Assembly: GCF_018219455.1 (NCBI RefSeq)
Contig: NZ_CP056122.1
Coordinates: 1,116,001 to 1,180,000, forward strand
Length of the DNA stretch: 64,000 nt
DNA from: Moritella sp. 5
Lineage (GTDB): Bacteria; Pseudomonadota; Gammaproteobacteria; Enterobacterales; Moritellaceae
Direction of reading: 5' to 3'
The stretch's first letter is position 1. Every line of letters starts with the position of its first letter. Below the pieces are notes generated by a model, which worked only from the letters and a program-made list of their open reading frames with translations, ran no database searches and was not told the DNA's origin. Positions 17,067-27,816 of the stretch are shown here, one piece after another. Made by a program: the position numbers and the translations under genes.

Positions 17067-18102
17067 TTCTAATAAACAAGTAGCCACAACGCCAAAGTTC
17101 GATGCAACAACCTTAACTGGTATCGAGCGTTCTGCGATCTTAATGTTGAGTTTAAATGAACAAGATGCTGCCATTATTTTCCGCCAGTTAGAGCCGAAAC
17201 AAGTGCAGCGCTTGGGTATGGCAATGGCATCTATGAAAGATTTTTCTCAGGTGAAAGTAGCGGGTGTGCACCGTGCGTTTATTGATGATATTCAAAAGTT
17301 CACTAATATTGGTGTGGGCAGCGAAGACTTCGTTCGAAATGCATTAACAGCCGCGTTGGGTGCTGACAAAGCTGGTAATCTGGTTGACCAAATTATTATG
17401 GGGAGTGGCGCTAAAGGTCTCGATTCATTGAAATGGATGGATGCACGTCAGGTAGCTAGTATCATTCATAATGAGCATCCGCAGATCCAAACTATTGTAT
17501 TATCTTATTTAGAACCTGAACAGTCAGCTGAAATTTTATCGCAATTCCCAGATAAGGTGCGTATTGATTTAATGATGCGTATTGCTAATCTAGAAGAAGT
17601 TCAGCCCGCAGCTCTGCATGAACTAAACGAGATCATGGAGAAACAGTTTGCTGGTCAATCTGGCGCTCAAGCCGCGAAGATGGGTGGTCTGAAAGCGGCC
17701 GCAAATATTATGAATTACCTCGATACCAATATCGAAGGCCAATTAATGGATGCTATTCGTGAGTCTGACGAAGAGATCAGTCAGCAGATCCAAGACCTCA
17801 TGTTTGTGTTTGAAAATCTGATTGATGTTGATGACCGTGGTATTCAAGCATTACTGCGTGAAGTGGCACAAGAGCAATTACAAAAAGCACTTAAAGGTGC
17901 CGACGATCAGCTTAAAGATAAGATCTTTAAGAATATGTCGAAACGCCAAGTTGAAATTCTGGAAGATGATCTGGAAGCTATGGGACCAATTCGAGTTAGC
18001 GAAGTGGAATCTGCGCAGAAAGAGATCTTATCAATCGCGCGTCGCTTAGCGGATAGTGGTGAAATTATGCTGGGCGGAGGCGGTGGTGATGACTTCTTAT
18101 AA
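17059..18102 (+). CDS. fliG: Flagellar motor switch protein FliG
   Basis: A 347-residue rotor protein that transmits stator torque. The middle domain has the EHPQ motif (NEHPQIQTIVLSYL, about 139). The C-terminal domain (DLMFVFENLIDVDDRGIQALLREV) contains the alternating charged residues that face the stator. The gene ends with a Gly-rich tail (GGGGGDDFL). The overlap with fliF indicates coupled translation. Confidence 0.96.
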   Translation: MPDSNKQVATTPKFDATTLTGIERSAILMLSLNEQDAAIIFRQLEPKQVQRLGMAMASMKDFSQVKVAGVHRAFIDDIQKFTNIGVGSEDFVRNALTAALGADKAGNLVDQIIMGSGAKGLDSLKWMDARQVASIIHNEHPQIQTIVLSYLEPEQSAEILSQFPDKVRIDLMMRIANLEEVQPAALHELNEIMEKQFAGQSGAQAAKMGGLKAAANIMNYLDTNIEGQLMDAIRESDEEISQQIQDLMFVFENLIDVDDRGIQALLREVAQEQLQKALKGADDQLKDKIFKNMSKRQVEILEDDLEAMGPIRVSEVESAQKEILSIARRLADSGEIMLGGGGGDDFL

Positions 18103-18129
18103 TCACATGATTGTTAATGGGCAAGTAGA

Positions 18130-18933
18130 ATGACAGAGTCTTTAAAACCAACGTTTTCACCACTTGATAGTAGTGGTGACCATCAAATTGAAGATTGGTA
18201 TTTACCGGATTTTGAAAAGACTCAAGCTGCCGCATTAAATACCAATGCGCTTGGTATGAAATCTGATTGGTATGAAGGTAAGTTTGCTACAGATGAACAG
18301 GTTGAAGACGTTGAACCTCAGCCTATGACGGCAGAAGAACTTGATGCAATACGCCAAGCTGCGTATGACGACGGTTACAATGAAGGTAAAGAACAGGGTT
18401 ATCAAGATGGACTGACGAGTGGTACAGCTGACGGTCTTAGCAAAGGCGAAACCGACGGTTTGGCGCAAGGTTTAGCGCAAGGCTTAGCTGATGGCCAGCA
18501 ACAAATTGTTGATAAGGCGTCGGCTTGGGAACAATTGCAAACGCAAATGCATACACCTCTTGCCTCGGTAAATAGTGAAGTTGAAAACGAATTAATTCGC
18601 GTGGCAACAGGTCTAGCAGAAGAGTTAATTAAGACCGAAGTGACGTTTAATCATGATATATTATTGCAGACATTAAAGCTCGCGTTGGATGCTTTACCTG
18701 TGCTTGAACAAAAAATTACCATTACATTACATCCTGATGATTTAGCGGTGATCAATGAATACTATTCTATTGAAGAGTGCGTAAAGCGTGATTGGGTATT
18801 AATTTCAGAACCTATGATGAAACAAGGTGACTTGGTTATTAATAACGACGTATCTTCGGTTGAATTGTTAATGGAACAACGTATAAAACAGATGATGCGT
18901 CAGTTCCTTATTGCCAATAAACCGGGTACATAA
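18130..18933 (+). CDS. fliH: Flagellar export ATPase regulator FliH
   Basis: A 267-residue peripheral stalk protein of the flagellar export ATPase. A Gly-repeat helix is clear at about 81-125 ([17 protein letters not shown] and onward, GxxxG spacing), the family hallmark. The C-terminal domain binds the N-terminus of FliI. Its stop shares one base with the fliI start. Confidence 0.93.
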   Translation: MTESLKPTFSPLDSSGDHQIEDWYLPDFEKTQAAALNTNALGMKSDWYEGKFATDEQVEDVEPQPMTAEELDAIRQAAYDDGYNEGKEQGYQDGLTSGTADGLSKGETDGLAQGLAQGLADGQQQIVDKASAWEQLQTQMHTPLASVNSEVENELIRVATGLAEELIKTEVTFNHDILLQTLKLALDALPVLEQKITITLHPDDLAVINEYYSIEECVKRDWVLISEPMMKQGDLVINNDVSSVELLMEQRIKQMMRQFLIANKPGT

Positions 18934-20270
18934 TGACGGAAATACTGACTCGATTACAACAATTGAAAACTGACTCTTTGGCGAATAAACCAACCGTTGC
19001 AGGTAAGCTTACTCGCGTGGTTGGTTTAACACTGGAAGCGATTGGTTGCCGGGCTGCGATTGGCAGTTTGTGCTCTGTTGAAACTGACAATGGCCTGATG
19101 GATGCTGAGGTTGTCGGCTTTGATGGCGATAAATTATTTTTAATGCCCAGTGAGCAAGTGATAGGTATTATTCCTGGCGCAAAAGTGACGCCACTCAATG
19201 AGACGCAAGGTATTCCAGTTGGTATGGAACTACTTGGGCGTGTATTAGATGGTGTTGGTAAGCCGATTGACGGTAAAGGCGAGATCATTACCGGACAAAC
19301 TACGTCTTTTACTGCCAAGCGTATTAATCCGCTGGCGCGTAAAAAAATCTCACAACCACTTGATGTGGGTGTTAAAGCCATCAATGCGATGCTTACCGTT
19401 GGTCAAGGTCAGCGTATGGGGCTTTTCGCTGGTTCCGGTGTGGGTAAGAGTGTGCTGTTAGGTATGATGACTCGCGGTTCAACTGCGGATGTTGTAATCG
19501 TTGGCTTGATCGGTGAGCGTGGCCGAGAAGTAAAAGAATTTATTGAAGAGATCCTCGGTGAAGAAGGGCTTGCACGCTCTGTTGTCGTTGCTGCTCCAGC
19601 AGATGCCTCGCCGTTGATGCGTCTAAAAGGCTGTGAAACTTCATTGGCGTTAGCGGAATACTTCCGTGATCAGGGGTTGAACGTATTACTGTTAATGGAT
19701 TCATTGACTCGTTTTGCGCAAGCACAGCGTGAAATTGCTTTAGCGGTCGGTGAGCCACCGGCAACGAAGGGTTATCCACCGTCAGTATTTGCAAAATTGC
19801 CACAGCTGGTAGAGCGTGCTGGTAACGGTAGTGACGAGCAAGGTTCGATTACCGCATTCTTTACCGTATTAACCGAAGGTGATGATTTACAAGACCCTAT
19901 TGCAGATGCGTCACGCGCCATTCTTGATGGCCATATCGTATTGTCTCGAGAGTTAACAGATGCGGGACACTATCCTGCGATTGATATTGAAAAGTCTATT
20001 AGCCGTGTTATGCCGATGGTGACGACTGATTTTCATCAAGCCGCCGCTCGCGGATTCAAGCAAGCTTACTCGCTATATCAACAGAACAAAGACTTGGTTT
20101 CGATTGGTGCTTATAGCCAAGGTGCGGATGCAAAAATTGATCGCGCTATTCGTTTAAAACCAGCAATGGACCAATTCTTACAGCAAGGTATGAAAGAAGT
20201 TATTCCGTTCTCGCAATGTGAAGAAATGCTTGCTGCTATCGCGCCGCATCTCGGCGTGGCAACCTCATAA
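18933..20270 (+). CDS. fliI: Flagellum-specific export ATPase FliI
   Basis: A 445-residue F1-beta-like ATPase of the flagellar type III export apparatus. Walker A is [15 protein letters not shown] (about 165-180), Walker B is [15 protein letters not shown], and [20 protein letters not shown] is the ATPase signature. It forms a hexamer at the base of the export gate with FliH and FliJ. Confidence 0.97.
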   Translation: MTEILTRLQQLKTDSLANKPTVAGKLTRVVGLTLEAIGCRAAIGSLCSVETDNGLMDAEVVGFDGDKLFLMPSEQVIGIIPGAKVTPLNETQGIPVGMELLGRVLDGVGKPIDGKGEIITGQTTSFTAKRINPLARKKISQPLDVGVKAINAMLTVGQGQRMGLFAGSGVGKSVLLGMMTRGSTADVVIVGLIGERGREVKEFIEEILGEEGLARSVVVAAPADASPLMRLKGCETSLALAEYFRDQGLNVLLLMDSLTRFAQAQREIALAVGEPPATKGYPPSVFAKLPQLVERAGNGSDEQGSITAFFTVLTEGDDLQDPIADASRAILDGHIVLSRELTDAGHYPAIDIEKSISRVMPMVTTDFHQAAARGFKQAYSLYQQNKDLVSIGAYSQGADAKIDRAIRLKPAMDQFLQQGMKEVIPFSQCEEMLAAIAPHLGVATS

Positions 20271-20288
20271 TGAAACAGTGTCAATATA

Positions 20289-20735
20289 ATGTCTAATACA
20301 GCGCTACAACGGGTCTATCAGCAACTTGAAGAGCAAGAAAAACACGCCGCGAGAGCTTATGCGCTGATCCAACAAGATGCTGAGCGTTACCATAGTCAAA
20401 TGCAGCAATTAAGTGATTACCGTAAACAATATTTACAGCAATTCACTGAACGTGGGGAAGAAGGTATCTCAGGTAGTAGTTATGCGCATTATCATAACTT
20501 TATGAAAAAACTAGAATTAGCTGAATTTGAGCAGAAACAAGCACTTGATAATATCCAACAGACAGTTAAGAGCAAGCACTCGGATTGGATGGAAATTCGT
20601 AAGAAGCGTGATGCTTTGGGTTTATTATTAGATAAACGCAAAGTCGCTGCACAGCTTGTCGAACAGCGACGAGAGCAAAAAGATCTTGATGAATTTTCTA
20701 ACTTTCAATATTTCAAGCGTAAGAATAATCGATAA
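20289..20735 (+). CDS. fliJ: Flagellar export chaperone FliJ
   Basis: A 148-residue, highly charged, Gln-rich protein predicted to be almost wholly coiled coil, as expected for FliJ, the central stalk in the FliI hexamer. The position right after fliI supports the call more than sequence motifs do, since the family is poorly conserved. Confidence 0.9.
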   Translation: MSNTALQRVYQQLEEQEKHAARAYALIQQDAERYHSQMQQLSDYRKQYLQQFTERGEEGISGSSYAHYHNFMKKLELAEFEQKQALDNIQQTVKSKHSDWMEIRKKRDALGLLLDKRKVAAQLVEQRREQKDLDEFSNFQYFKRKNNR

Positions 20736-20745
20736 TACGATTAAT

Positions 20746-20763
20746 CTGGCGTGAATTTTGCAT
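20746..20763 (+). promoter_or_regulatory. Sigma-54 promoter before fliK
   Basis: CTGGCGTGAATTTTGCAT has GG (20748-20749) and GC (20760-20761) ten bases apart and a perfect TTGCA -12 box. It lies about 45 bases before fliK, in the only large gap of this part of the operon. Confidence 0.65.
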
Positions 20764-20805
20764 TGTTTCGCTATAACTTCAATTGATGACATTTAGGCTT
20801 GAACG

Positions 20806-22404
20806 ATGACTTTCTCTCTACATAAATCAACTGCGATGACTGATATACAGGCGGCTAATAATAAATCGCAAGCGCTTAATGTCAAAGGCGATACAGCTGA
20901 CGATATGGCGAGTGATGGAGAGTTGAATACGTCTGAAAGTAGCTTTTCTAAACTATTTTCTCTCTTTAGTAGCGATAATCAAACAGATGTTATCGTCGGG
21001 AAAACAGCCATTGGTAGCGCTGAGAATATAACGCTGAAGAGTGCGGCAGATAGTGCGGCAGATAGTGCGACAGATAGTTCTGTGCCGAGTGCTGAGCCTA
21101 GTTCTGCCGCTAATATCGATGATGGCTTTGTCGCAGGGCAAATGGATAACGCTGATAAAGTTGAAGCAATAGCTGGCGATGACTTAAATGTAATAAGCCA
21201 AGATGACAGCTTGCTGAAAAATGAAAGTAGTGATGACTTTTTGTCGCGTCTCGATCAATCATCTATGCTGTTGCAAAGTAATGCTGCGAGTGACGCTGGG
21301 ACATATGTTCAAGGTAAAGCTAACGGTAATATATTGCCTTTACAAGCAAAGGAGGGGAATATTGCCTCACCAGCCCCCGTTAGTATGACTGACTTCTCCA
21401 CGCCCGATAATCGCGTGGCTGGTACGATCGATATTAGTAATAATGAAGTGACACCAGTATTGCAAACGAGCGAACTATCTACAGAGCTAACAGGCTCAAT
21501 AGATTTAACAGGTTCAACAGATTCAATAATCTCAACAGATACTATCACAGCGTCAACGTTAGTCGGTATGTCGACAGTCGCAGGCCTTACTGACAATAAC
21601 CCTCGATTTACGAAAGGCGATTTATTCGCTACGGGTGATTTAGCTAATGGTGATGGGACACTTGACCGTGAACTCTTAGGTGGCGCTGGAAAAGCAAACT
21701 TAGCCACGGGTGTTAGCGAAATAGGGTTGGCGAAAAATACACCTTTTGGTCAAGCTAATGGCATAGTCGCAGGGAGCAGCAGTGCAGTTACAGAGAGTAA
21801 TAGTTCAGCACTCGAACAGCTGGATATGACATCACCTGAACCCATTGAGCAATTAGATTTTGCGCAAATTATGGAATCAGCACGTAAGCAAGAGCCGTTA
21901 GACCAAACCACACGAATCTTGGTAAAGACACCGGTATTAACGGACGCTGAACAACAAGTATTAGAGAAACGGGTTAATCTTAATAACAATCTAGCGACTT
22001 CGGAATTAAATGAAAAAATCGCTATCATGGCAGGTAAAGAATTACAAACAGCGACAATCCGATTAGACCCAGCAGAATTAGGCAGTATGAATGTTAAATT
22101 GGTTGTGCAAAACGATCAAATAAATGTGACAATTCAAGCGCAGAATAACCAAAGCCGTGATTTACTTGAACAGCAAATGCCGCGATTACGAGAAATGTTA
22201 CAGCAACAGGGCATGACATTAGGTGAGACGCAAGTGCAAGCAGACGGTGGGCAGCAGCAATCTGCATTTCAACAGTCAAGACAAGAAAATGGACAAAAAA
22301 ATAGCAATAACGAAGCGAATTATACGATAGATTCACAGACTGAAGTCCCTGTTACTACTCAGTATTGGCAAGACTCGGCTAAAGGGGTAGACTTTTACGC
22401 CTAA
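20806..22404 (+). CDS. fliK: Flagellar hook-length control protein FliK
   Basis: A 532-residue molecular ruler. The first 370 residues are low-complexity, rich in Ser, Asp, Ala and Thr, with short repeats (AADSAADSATDS at about 79-90). The C-terminal hook-length domain (about 390-480) contains TATIRLDPAELGSMNVKL and Gln-rich LLEQQMPRLREMLQQQGM, typical of the domain that contacts FlhB. It sets hook length and switches export specificity. The ATG at 20806 gives MTFSLHKST; a later Met at residue 11 is possible. Confidence 0.92.
   Translation: MTFSLHKSTAMTDIQAANNKSQALNVKGDTADDMASDGELNTSESSFSKLFSLFSSDNQTDVIVGKTAIGSAENITLKSAADSAADSATDSSVPSAEPSSAANIDDGFVAGQMDNADKVEAIAGDDLNVISQDDSLLKNESSDDFLSRLDQSSMLLQSNAASDAGTYVQGKANGNILPLQAKEGNIASPAPVSMTDFSTPDNRVAGTIDISNNEVTPVLQTSELSTELTGSIDLTGSTDSIISTDTITASTLVGMSTVAGLTDNNPRFTKGDLFATGDLANGDGTLDRELLGGAGKANLATGVSEIGLAKNTPFGQANGIVAGSSSAVTESNSSALEQLDMTSPEPIEQLDFAQIMESARKQEPLDQTTRILVKTPVLTDAEQQVLEKRVNLNNNLATSELNEKIAIMAGKELQTATIRLDPAELGSMNVKLVVQNDQINVTIQAQNNQSRDLLEQQMPRLREMLQQQGMTLGETQVQADGGQQQSAFQQSRQENGQKNSNNEANYTIDSQTEVPVTTQYWQDSAKGVDFYA
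21040..21075 (+). repeat. Three 12-base tandem repeats within fliK
   Basis: AGTGCGGCAGAT occurs twice and AGTGCGACAGAT once, head to tail, coding SAADSAADSATD. The array keeps frame, so copy changes would change ruler length without breaking the gene. Confidence 0.85.
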
Positions 22405-22458
22405 ACAGTTTGATTAGCATTTATTTAGCGTAATATAAAATTCGATTTAAGGACGATA

Positions 22459-22968
22459 ATGGCCGACGACAACGATTTGAAAATAGACGATAAAAGTAAA
22501 GGTAATAAAAAAATCATTATTATTGCGGTGATTTTAATATTAATGCTTGTAGGGGCTGGCGCGGCGTTTTTATTTTTAAGTGGTGATGATAGTACCCCCA
22601 CCGATAACGTAGAATCTGTGACTGAAAGTGTTGATAGAAGTGTAACTGAAACGGCATATTATGTTGCCATGCCACGCCCTTTTGTTTTTAATATTATAGG
22701 GTTAAAGCGCGAACGCTTAGTGCAGATTAAAGTTCAATTAATGGTCCGCGGTAGTGACAATCAAAAATTAGCGAAAACCAATGTTCCTTTAATTGAAAGT
22801 ACCTTGTTGCAAGTTTTTAGCGCAACAACAGAGCAGCAGCTCGCTACATATGAAGGCAAAGAATTATTGCGTTCAGATTCATTGGCGAGTGTGAATGAAA
22901 TTTTGATTAAATATACTGGAAAAGGGGTTGTTGAAAAGATCCTGTTTTCTGGTTTTGTAATGCAGTAG
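22459..22968 (+). CDS. fliL: Flagellar basal body-associated protein FliL
   Basis: A 169-residue protein with a basic N-terminal tail, one membrane helix (about 19-39, IIIIAVILILMLVGAGAAFLF) and a periplasmic stomatin-like domain ending in VVEKILFSGFVMQ. It assists stators at high load. It starts a fliLMNOPQR run. Confidence 0.94.
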   Translation: MADDNDLKIDDKSKGNKKIIIIAVILILMLVGAGAAFLFLSGDDSTPTDNVESVTESVDRSVTETAYYVAMPRPFVFNIIGLKRERLVQIKVQLMVRGSDNQKLAKTNVPLIESTLLQVFSATTEQQLATYEGKELLRSDSLASVNEILIKYTGKGVVEKILFSGFVMQ

Positions 22969-22975
22969 GTTATGT

Positions 22976-24022
22976 GTGAGTGATTTATTAAGCCAAGACG
23001 AGATTGATGCGCTATTACACGGTGTTGATGATGTTGAAGAAGATGAATTTGACACCGTAGAAGAGAGTGGCAATATTGTCGATTTTGACTTTTCATCGCA
23101 AGACCGTATTGTGCGTGGACGAATGCCTACGCTGGAGTTGGTTAATGAACGTTTCGCACGGCACATGCGGATCAGCCTATTTAATATGATGCGTCGTACA
23201 GCCGAAGTGTCCATTAATGGCGTACAGATGCTGAAGTTTGGTGAGTATGTTCACACATTATTCGTACCAACTAGTTTAAACATGGTACGTTTTCGTCCAT
23301 TAAAAGGAACTGCGTTAGTCACCATGGAAGCACGGTTAGTGTTTATTTTGGTTGAAAACTTTTTTGGTGGTGATGGCCGTTATCATGCCAAAATTGAAGG
23401 CCGTGAATTTACCCCAACCGAACGCCGTATTATTCAAATGCTATTAAAGATTGTCTTTGAAGATTATCACGAAGCATGGGCTCCGGTCATGGATGCGGAA
23501 TTTGAATATCTTGATTCTGAAGTCAACCCGGCAATGGCAAATATTGTAAGCCCAACCGAAGTAGTGGTGGTGAGTTCATTCCATATCGAGCTTGATGGCG
23601 GCGGCGGTGATTTCCATATTACCATGCCATATTCAATGCTCGAACCGATTCGTGAGTTGCTCGATGCGGGTGTGCAAAGTGATAAAGAGGATACTGATGA
23701 ACGTTGGAGCTCGGCATTACAAGAAGAAATTTTAGATGTTCCGGTAGAGTTAAGTACAAGATTGCTTGAAACTGAGCTTTCATTAAGGCAGATAATGGAA
23801 TTGAAAGCGGGGGATATCATCCCGGTTGATATGCCAGAAGACCTTACCGTTTTTATTGAAGATTTACCGAGTTATAAAGCCAAACTTGGCCGAAATAGAG
23901 ATAACGTTGCGGTTAAGATTAGTAAAAAGTTAAAAGTAAGTAATTTAACTAAATCAGAGATTGACCACGTTGCATTACGTGGTGGGCTATTGAATTTAGG
24001 TGATAAAAATGACGATAAATAA
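22976..24022 (+). CDS. fliM: Flagellar motor switch protein FliM
   Basis: A 348-residue C-ring protein. The N-terminus LLSQDEIDALLHG is the EIDALL motif that binds CheY-P. The middle CheC-like domain and a C-terminal SpoA domain follow. The start is GTG, 7 bases after the fliL stop, preceded by AGGT. Confidence 0.96.
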   Translation: MSDLLSQDEIDALLHGVDDVEEDEFDTVEESGNIVDFDFSSQDRIVRGRMPTLELVNERFARHMRISLFNMMRRTAEVSINGVQMLKFGEYVHTLFVPTSLNMVRFRPLKGTALVTMEARLVFILVENFFGGDGRYHAKIEGREFTPTERRIIQMLLKIVFEDYHEAWAPVMDAEFEYLDSEVNPAMANIVSPTEVVVVSSFHIELDGGGGDFHITMPYSMLEPIRELLDAGVQSDKEDTDERWSSALQEEILDVPVELSTRLLETELSLRQIMELKAGDIIPVDMPEDLTVFIEDLPSYKAKLGRNRDNVAVKISKKLKVSNLTKSEIDHVALRGGLLNLGDKNDDK

Positions 24023-24031
24023 GGTATTGAA

Positions 24032-24415
24032 ATGAGTACAGATCAAGATCAGATGGCGAATGATTGGGCTGCAGCGATGGCTGAACAAAGTACTGTTGAG
24101 GCCGCTGAATTAGAAGACTTTAACAATGATGAGGTTCCATTCTCGGCGGAACAACAACAAAAGCTAGATAGTATTCTTGATATTCCGGTTGTGATTTCAA
24201 TGGAAGTTGGTCGTAGTAAAATTAGTATTCGTAATTTATTACAGTTAAACCAAGGCTCTGTTGTTGAACTCGATCGCATTGCGGGTGAACCGCTCGATGT
24301 CATGGTTAACGGTACATTGATTGCCCACGGTGAAGTCGTTGTCGTCAATGATAAATTTGGTATTCGTTTAACTGACGTTATCAGTCAAACCGAACGAATT
24401 AAAAAGCTTAAATAA
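24032..24415 (+). CDS. fliN: Flagellar motor switch protein FliN
   Basis: A 127-residue protein with an acidic N-terminal extension and a SpoA domain (about 52-127; DIPVVISMEVGRSKISIRNL, LNQGSVVELDRIAGEPLDV). It forms the lower C-ring with FliM and docks FliH. Confidence 0.96.
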   Translation: MSTDQDQMANDWAAAMAEQSTVEAAELEDFNNDEVPFSAEQQQKLDSILDIPVVISMEVGRSKISIRNLLQLNQGSVVELDRIAGEPLDVMVNGTLIAHGEVVVVNDKFGIRLTDVISQTERIKKLK

Positions 24416-24416
24416 T

Positions 24417-24740
24417 ATGAACGATATCGATATGCTGCAATGGCTATTATCATTGTTTGTGGTTATTGCGGTTATCGTAATGCTCGCTTTCTTGGCTAAA
24501 AAGGCGCGTGTATTTGGCAGTAATCATCAACAACTAAACGTTGTAGCAACATTACCGTTAGGGCCTAAAGAACGTATCATCGTGGTACAAATTGGTACAG
24601 AACAAGTACTACTCGGCGTGACAGGGCAACAAATCAATCTGCTTAAAGAACTTGAAAAACCACTGGAAAATAGCCAACCAGAACTCAATCCATTTGCTAC
24701 TAAATTAGCCCAGATGATGAAACAGCATAATGAAAAATAA
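24417..24740 (+). CDS. fliO: Flagellar biosynthesis protein FliO
   Basis: A 107-residue protein with one membrane helix (about 9-28) and a cytoplasmic domain of FliO type ([19 protein letters not shown]). It helps assemble the FliP ring. It begins one base after the fliN stop and overlaps fliP by 11 bases. Confidence 0.92.
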   Translation: MNDIDMLQWLLSLFVVIAVIVMLAFLAKKARVFGSNHQQLNVVATLPLGPKERIIVVQIGTEQVLLGVTGQQINLLKELEKPLENSQPELNPFATKLAQMMKQHNEK

Positions 24741-25476
24741 GTTTACGGTATTACTGTCGTTGTTCCTGCTCTTCTTCACGTCTGTAGCGTGGGCTGATAA
24801 CTCCGTGATGTCGGCGGTGAAAGTGATCACAAACAGTGATGGCTCACAGGAATATTCGGTGTCATTGCAAATTTTAGCCATGATGACGGCGCTGAGTTTT
24901 ATACCCGCTGCGCTTATCATGATGACCTCTTTTACCCGCATCATCATTGTACTGTCTATTTTACGCCAAGCATTAGGGTTACAACAAAGCCCCTCTAATC
25001 AGGTATTAGTCGGTATCACTTTATTCCTGTCCTTTTTCATTATGACGCCAGTATTTGAGCGTATTAATGACAATGCGCTACAGCCTTATTTGAGCGAAGA
25101 ACTGACCTCGATGCAAGCTTTTGAACAGGCTAAGCTACCAATGCAACAATTCATGTTGGCACAAACCCGGGTGACCGATATTGATACCTTCATGCGGATA
25201 GCGAAAGTCGAAGCTAATTCTCCAGAAGAAGTCCCTTTCCGCGTATTGATCCCCGCATTTGTTACAAGCGAATTAAAAACAGCCTTTCAAATTGGATTTA
25301 TGGTGTTCATTCCATTTTTGATTATTGACTTGGTAGTGGCGAGTATTTTGATGGCGATGGGTATGATGATGTTATCTCCGATGATTATTTCATTACCTTT
25401 TAAGCTTATGCTGTTCGTGTTAGTCGATGGTTGGAGCTTAATTATGGGCACGCTTGCGGCTAGTTTTGGTTTATGA
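24730..25476 (+). CDS. fliP: Flagellar export gate protein FliP
   Basis: A 248-residue membrane protein with a cleavable signal peptide (hydrophobic 7-22, then AWADNS). The conserved block [20 protein letters not shown] and the C-terminal [20 protein letters not shown] are family signatures. With FliQ and FliR it builds the export gate. Confidence 0.96.
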   Translation: MKNKFTVLLSLFLLFFTSVAWADNSVMSAVKVITNSDGSQEYSVSLQILAMMTALSFIPAALIMMTSFTRIIIVLSILRQALGLQQSPSNQVLVGITLFLSFFIMTPVFERINDNALQPYLSEELTSMQAFEQAKLPMQQFMLAQTRVTDIDTFMRIAKVEANSPEEVPFRVLIPAFVTSELKTAFQIGFMVFIPFLIIDLVVASILMAMGMMMLSPMIISLPFKLMLFVLVDGWSLIMGTLAASFGL

Positions 25477-25554
25477 CGACGCTCTTTATATACAAGACCT
25501 TATACAAGTTCATCAATCGGCTTATAAGCCTGTTAGTAAGCAATAGGGATCATC

Positions 25555-25824
25555 ATGGCACCTGAAGTCTTTGTAGATATATTTCGGCAAGCATTATGGA
25601 CAGTATTACTGCTGGTATGTGCGGTTGTTGTTCCTGGGTTATTAGTCGGTTTAGTGGTATCAGTCTTTCAGGCCGCGACCTCAATTAATGAGCAAACATT
25701 AAGTTTTTTACCACGTTTAATCGCGACCTTGTTGGCTCTCATTTATGGTGCGCATTGGGGCTTTGCTCGTTTGATGGAATTTTTTACCAACATGATGCTC
25801 CAAGTCCCACAAGTTGTAGGTTAA
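25555..25824 (+). CDS. fliQ: Flagellar export gate protein FliQ
   Basis: An 89-residue protein with two membrane helices and the family motif GLVVSVFQAATSINEQTLSF. AGGGA lies 6 bases before the ATG. The 78-base gap after fliP is the largest inside this run, with no promoter seen. Confidence 0.96.
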   Translation: MAPEVFVDIFRQALWTVLLLVCAVVVPGLLVGLVVSVFQAATSINEQTLSFLPRLIATLLALIYGAHWGFARLMEFFTNMMLQVPQVVG

Positions 25825-25827
25825 TTA

Positions 25828-26613
25828 GTGGAGATTCTATCGGCTGATATTATGACGTTTATGGCCAGTTATATTTGGCCGTTTGCACGCCTCTCTGGCA
25901 TGGTTATGGTCATGATAGTCAGTGGTGCGAAAACAACGCCACCCATGATCCGGTTATTTTACTGTCTTGCGCTTACCGCGATGGTCGCGCCTGTATTACC
26001 ACCTATGCCTAATGTCGAACTGTTCTCTTTGGGCAGTTTTATGATTATCCTGCAACAGAGTTTGATTGGTATTGCGATTGGCTTTGTCACCGTCATGCTG
26101 ATTCAGACATTTGTTATTGCGGGGCAAATTATTGCGATGCAAACCAGTTTAGGTTTCGCTGCGATGGCCGATCCTGCATCAGGTCAAACTTCACCTGTTA
26201 TTGGTCAAATCTATATTTTATTAGGCACTCTGGTTTATCTATCTGTGAATGGTCATTTATTTATGATCGAAACAGTCGTTAAATCTTTTGAGACACTCCC
26301 CGTGTCCGCGTCTGGTTTAATGGCAGTTCAGTACTATGAAATAGCGGGCTGGATGTCGGTAATGATTGCTGCTGCATTGAGTATGTCATTGTCTGCGGTT
26401 GTTGCTATGCTCGTGATTAACTTTTCATTTGGTGTGATGACCAAAGCAGCACCGCAACTAAACGTATTTAGCTTAGGTTTCGCGGTTGGTATGGTCGCAG
26501 GCTTATTTATTATTTACTTATCATTGAAAAGTTTTATGTTTCATTTTAATGCCCAATGGCAGAGAGCGGGTGAATTGATTTGTTCGCTGCTCAATAATGC
26601 TTGTGCGTATTAA
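25828..26613 (+). CDS. fliR: Flagellar export gate protein FliR
   Basis: A 261-residue protein with about six membrane helices. MQTSLGFAAMADPASGQTSP in the centre is the FliR family signature. The start is GTG, 3 bases after the fliQ stop, with TAGG upstream inside fliQ. Confidence 0.95.
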   Translation: MEILSADIMTFMASYIWPFARLSGMVMVMIVSGAKTTPPMIRLFYCLALTAMVAPVLPPMPNVELFSLGSFMIILQQSLIGIAIGFVTVMLIQTFVIAGQIIAMQTSLGFAAMADPASGQTSPVIGQIYILLGTLVYLSVNGHLFMIETVVKSFETLPVSASGLMAVQYYEIAGWMSVMIAAALSMSLSAVVAMLVINFSFGVMTKAAPQLNVFSLGFAVGMVAGLFIIYLSLKSFMFHFNAQWQRAGELICSLLNNACAY

Positions 26614-26648
26614 CGCCGCTCACCATATTAGGATAAAGGTATTTCCTC

Positions 26649-27779
26649 ATGGCTGAAAAAGACGGACAAGAACAAACCGAAGACGCCACCGAGAAAAAGC
26701 TCACCCAAGCCAGAGAGAAAGGTCAGGTAGTACGTTCGAAAGAACTTGCGACGACCTTAGTATTAACGGCAAGTGGTGCCGCTTTCCTTGCTTTTGGTGA
26801 TGCTCTCGCCCGCGCGCTTGAGGCTAACATGACGCGTTTATTTCAACTTGACCGTGAAGATGTATTCAATCCTTATGCCTTGCTCGAAATTGTTAGCGCG
26901 AGTGTTAAACCGTTATTTTGGCCGCTGTTCGGTATTATGATTGCGGGATTTTCTGCCGGAATTATTGGTAATATTATGATGGGGGGCATGGTTTTTAGTG
27001 GAGAATCTATTCGTCCGAAAGCATCAAAAATGTCACCTAAAGCGGGTCTTAAAAGAATGATGGGACCGCAAGCCATGGTTGAATTGATTAAATCAATTGC
27101 CAAGGTTACGGTTGTCGTGACGATTGCCTTGTTGGTGCTAAAAGTGCAATTTTTACAGATTATGGAGTTTAGTCTCCAGCCATTGCATATTTCGATTATC
27201 CAATCGCTGAGTCTTTTGACTGATATTTTTATTTGGTTGTGTGCGTCTTTGATTATTATTGTCGCGATTGATGTGCCTTACCAATACTGGAAACATGCCA
27301 AAGAATTACGGATGACCAAGCAAGAAGTTAAAGATGAAATGAAAGATGTGAATGGTAATCCACAGTTAAAAGGCAAGATCCGACAAATGCAGATGGAGGT
27401 ATCGCAACGTCGTATGATGGGTGATGTTCCTGACGCTGATGTGATTATTACCAACCCAACACATTATTCTGTGGCGTTAAAATATGAAAAAACCGGTAAC
27501 TCCGCCCCTAAAGTTGTGGCTAAAGGTGTTGATCAAGTGGCATTCCGTATTCGTGAAATGGCGAAAGAAAACAAAGTGCCAATCTTAGAGTCAGCGGCTT
27601 TAACACGTGCTATTTATCATACGACTGAGATTGATGATCCAATACCTGAAGGGTTATTTATCGCGGTAGCACAGATACTTGCCTATGTTTATCAGCTCGA
27701 ACAATTTAAACAACGTAAAGGTAATCGGCCTAAACCGTTACCAAAAACCATCGATATTCCTGATGACCTAAAATATTAG
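26649..27779 (+). CDS. flhB: Flagellar export switch protein FlhB
   Basis: A 376-residue protein. The N-terminus is DGQEQTEDATEKKLTQAREK, followed by four membrane helices and a cytoplasmic domain. The autocleavage site NPTH is intact, with Asn at about 269 (DVIITNPTHYSVALKY). Cleavage there allows the change from hook to filament export when FliK signals. Confidence 0.96.
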   Translation: MAEKDGQEQTEDATEKKLTQAREKGQVVRSKELATTLVLTASGAAFLAFGDALARALEANMTRLFQLDREDVFNPYALLEIVSASVKPLFWPLFGIMIAGFSAGIIGNIMMGGMVFSGESIRPKASKMSPKAGLKRMMGPQAMVELIKSIAKVTVVVTIALLVLKVQFLQIMEFSLQPLHISIIQSLSLLTDIFIWLCASLIIIVAIDVPYQYWKHAKELRMTKQEVKDEMKDVNGNPQLKGKIRQMQMEVSQRRMMGDVPDADVIITNPTHYSVALKYEKTGNSAPKVVAKGVDQVAFRIREMAKENKVPILESAALTRAIYHTTEIDDPIPEGLFIAVAQILAYVYQLEQFKQRKGNRPKPLPKTIDIPDDLKY

Positions 27780-27816
27780 TGTCATTTGTGGACTTCAACA
27801 CTGAATGATTTTGCCT

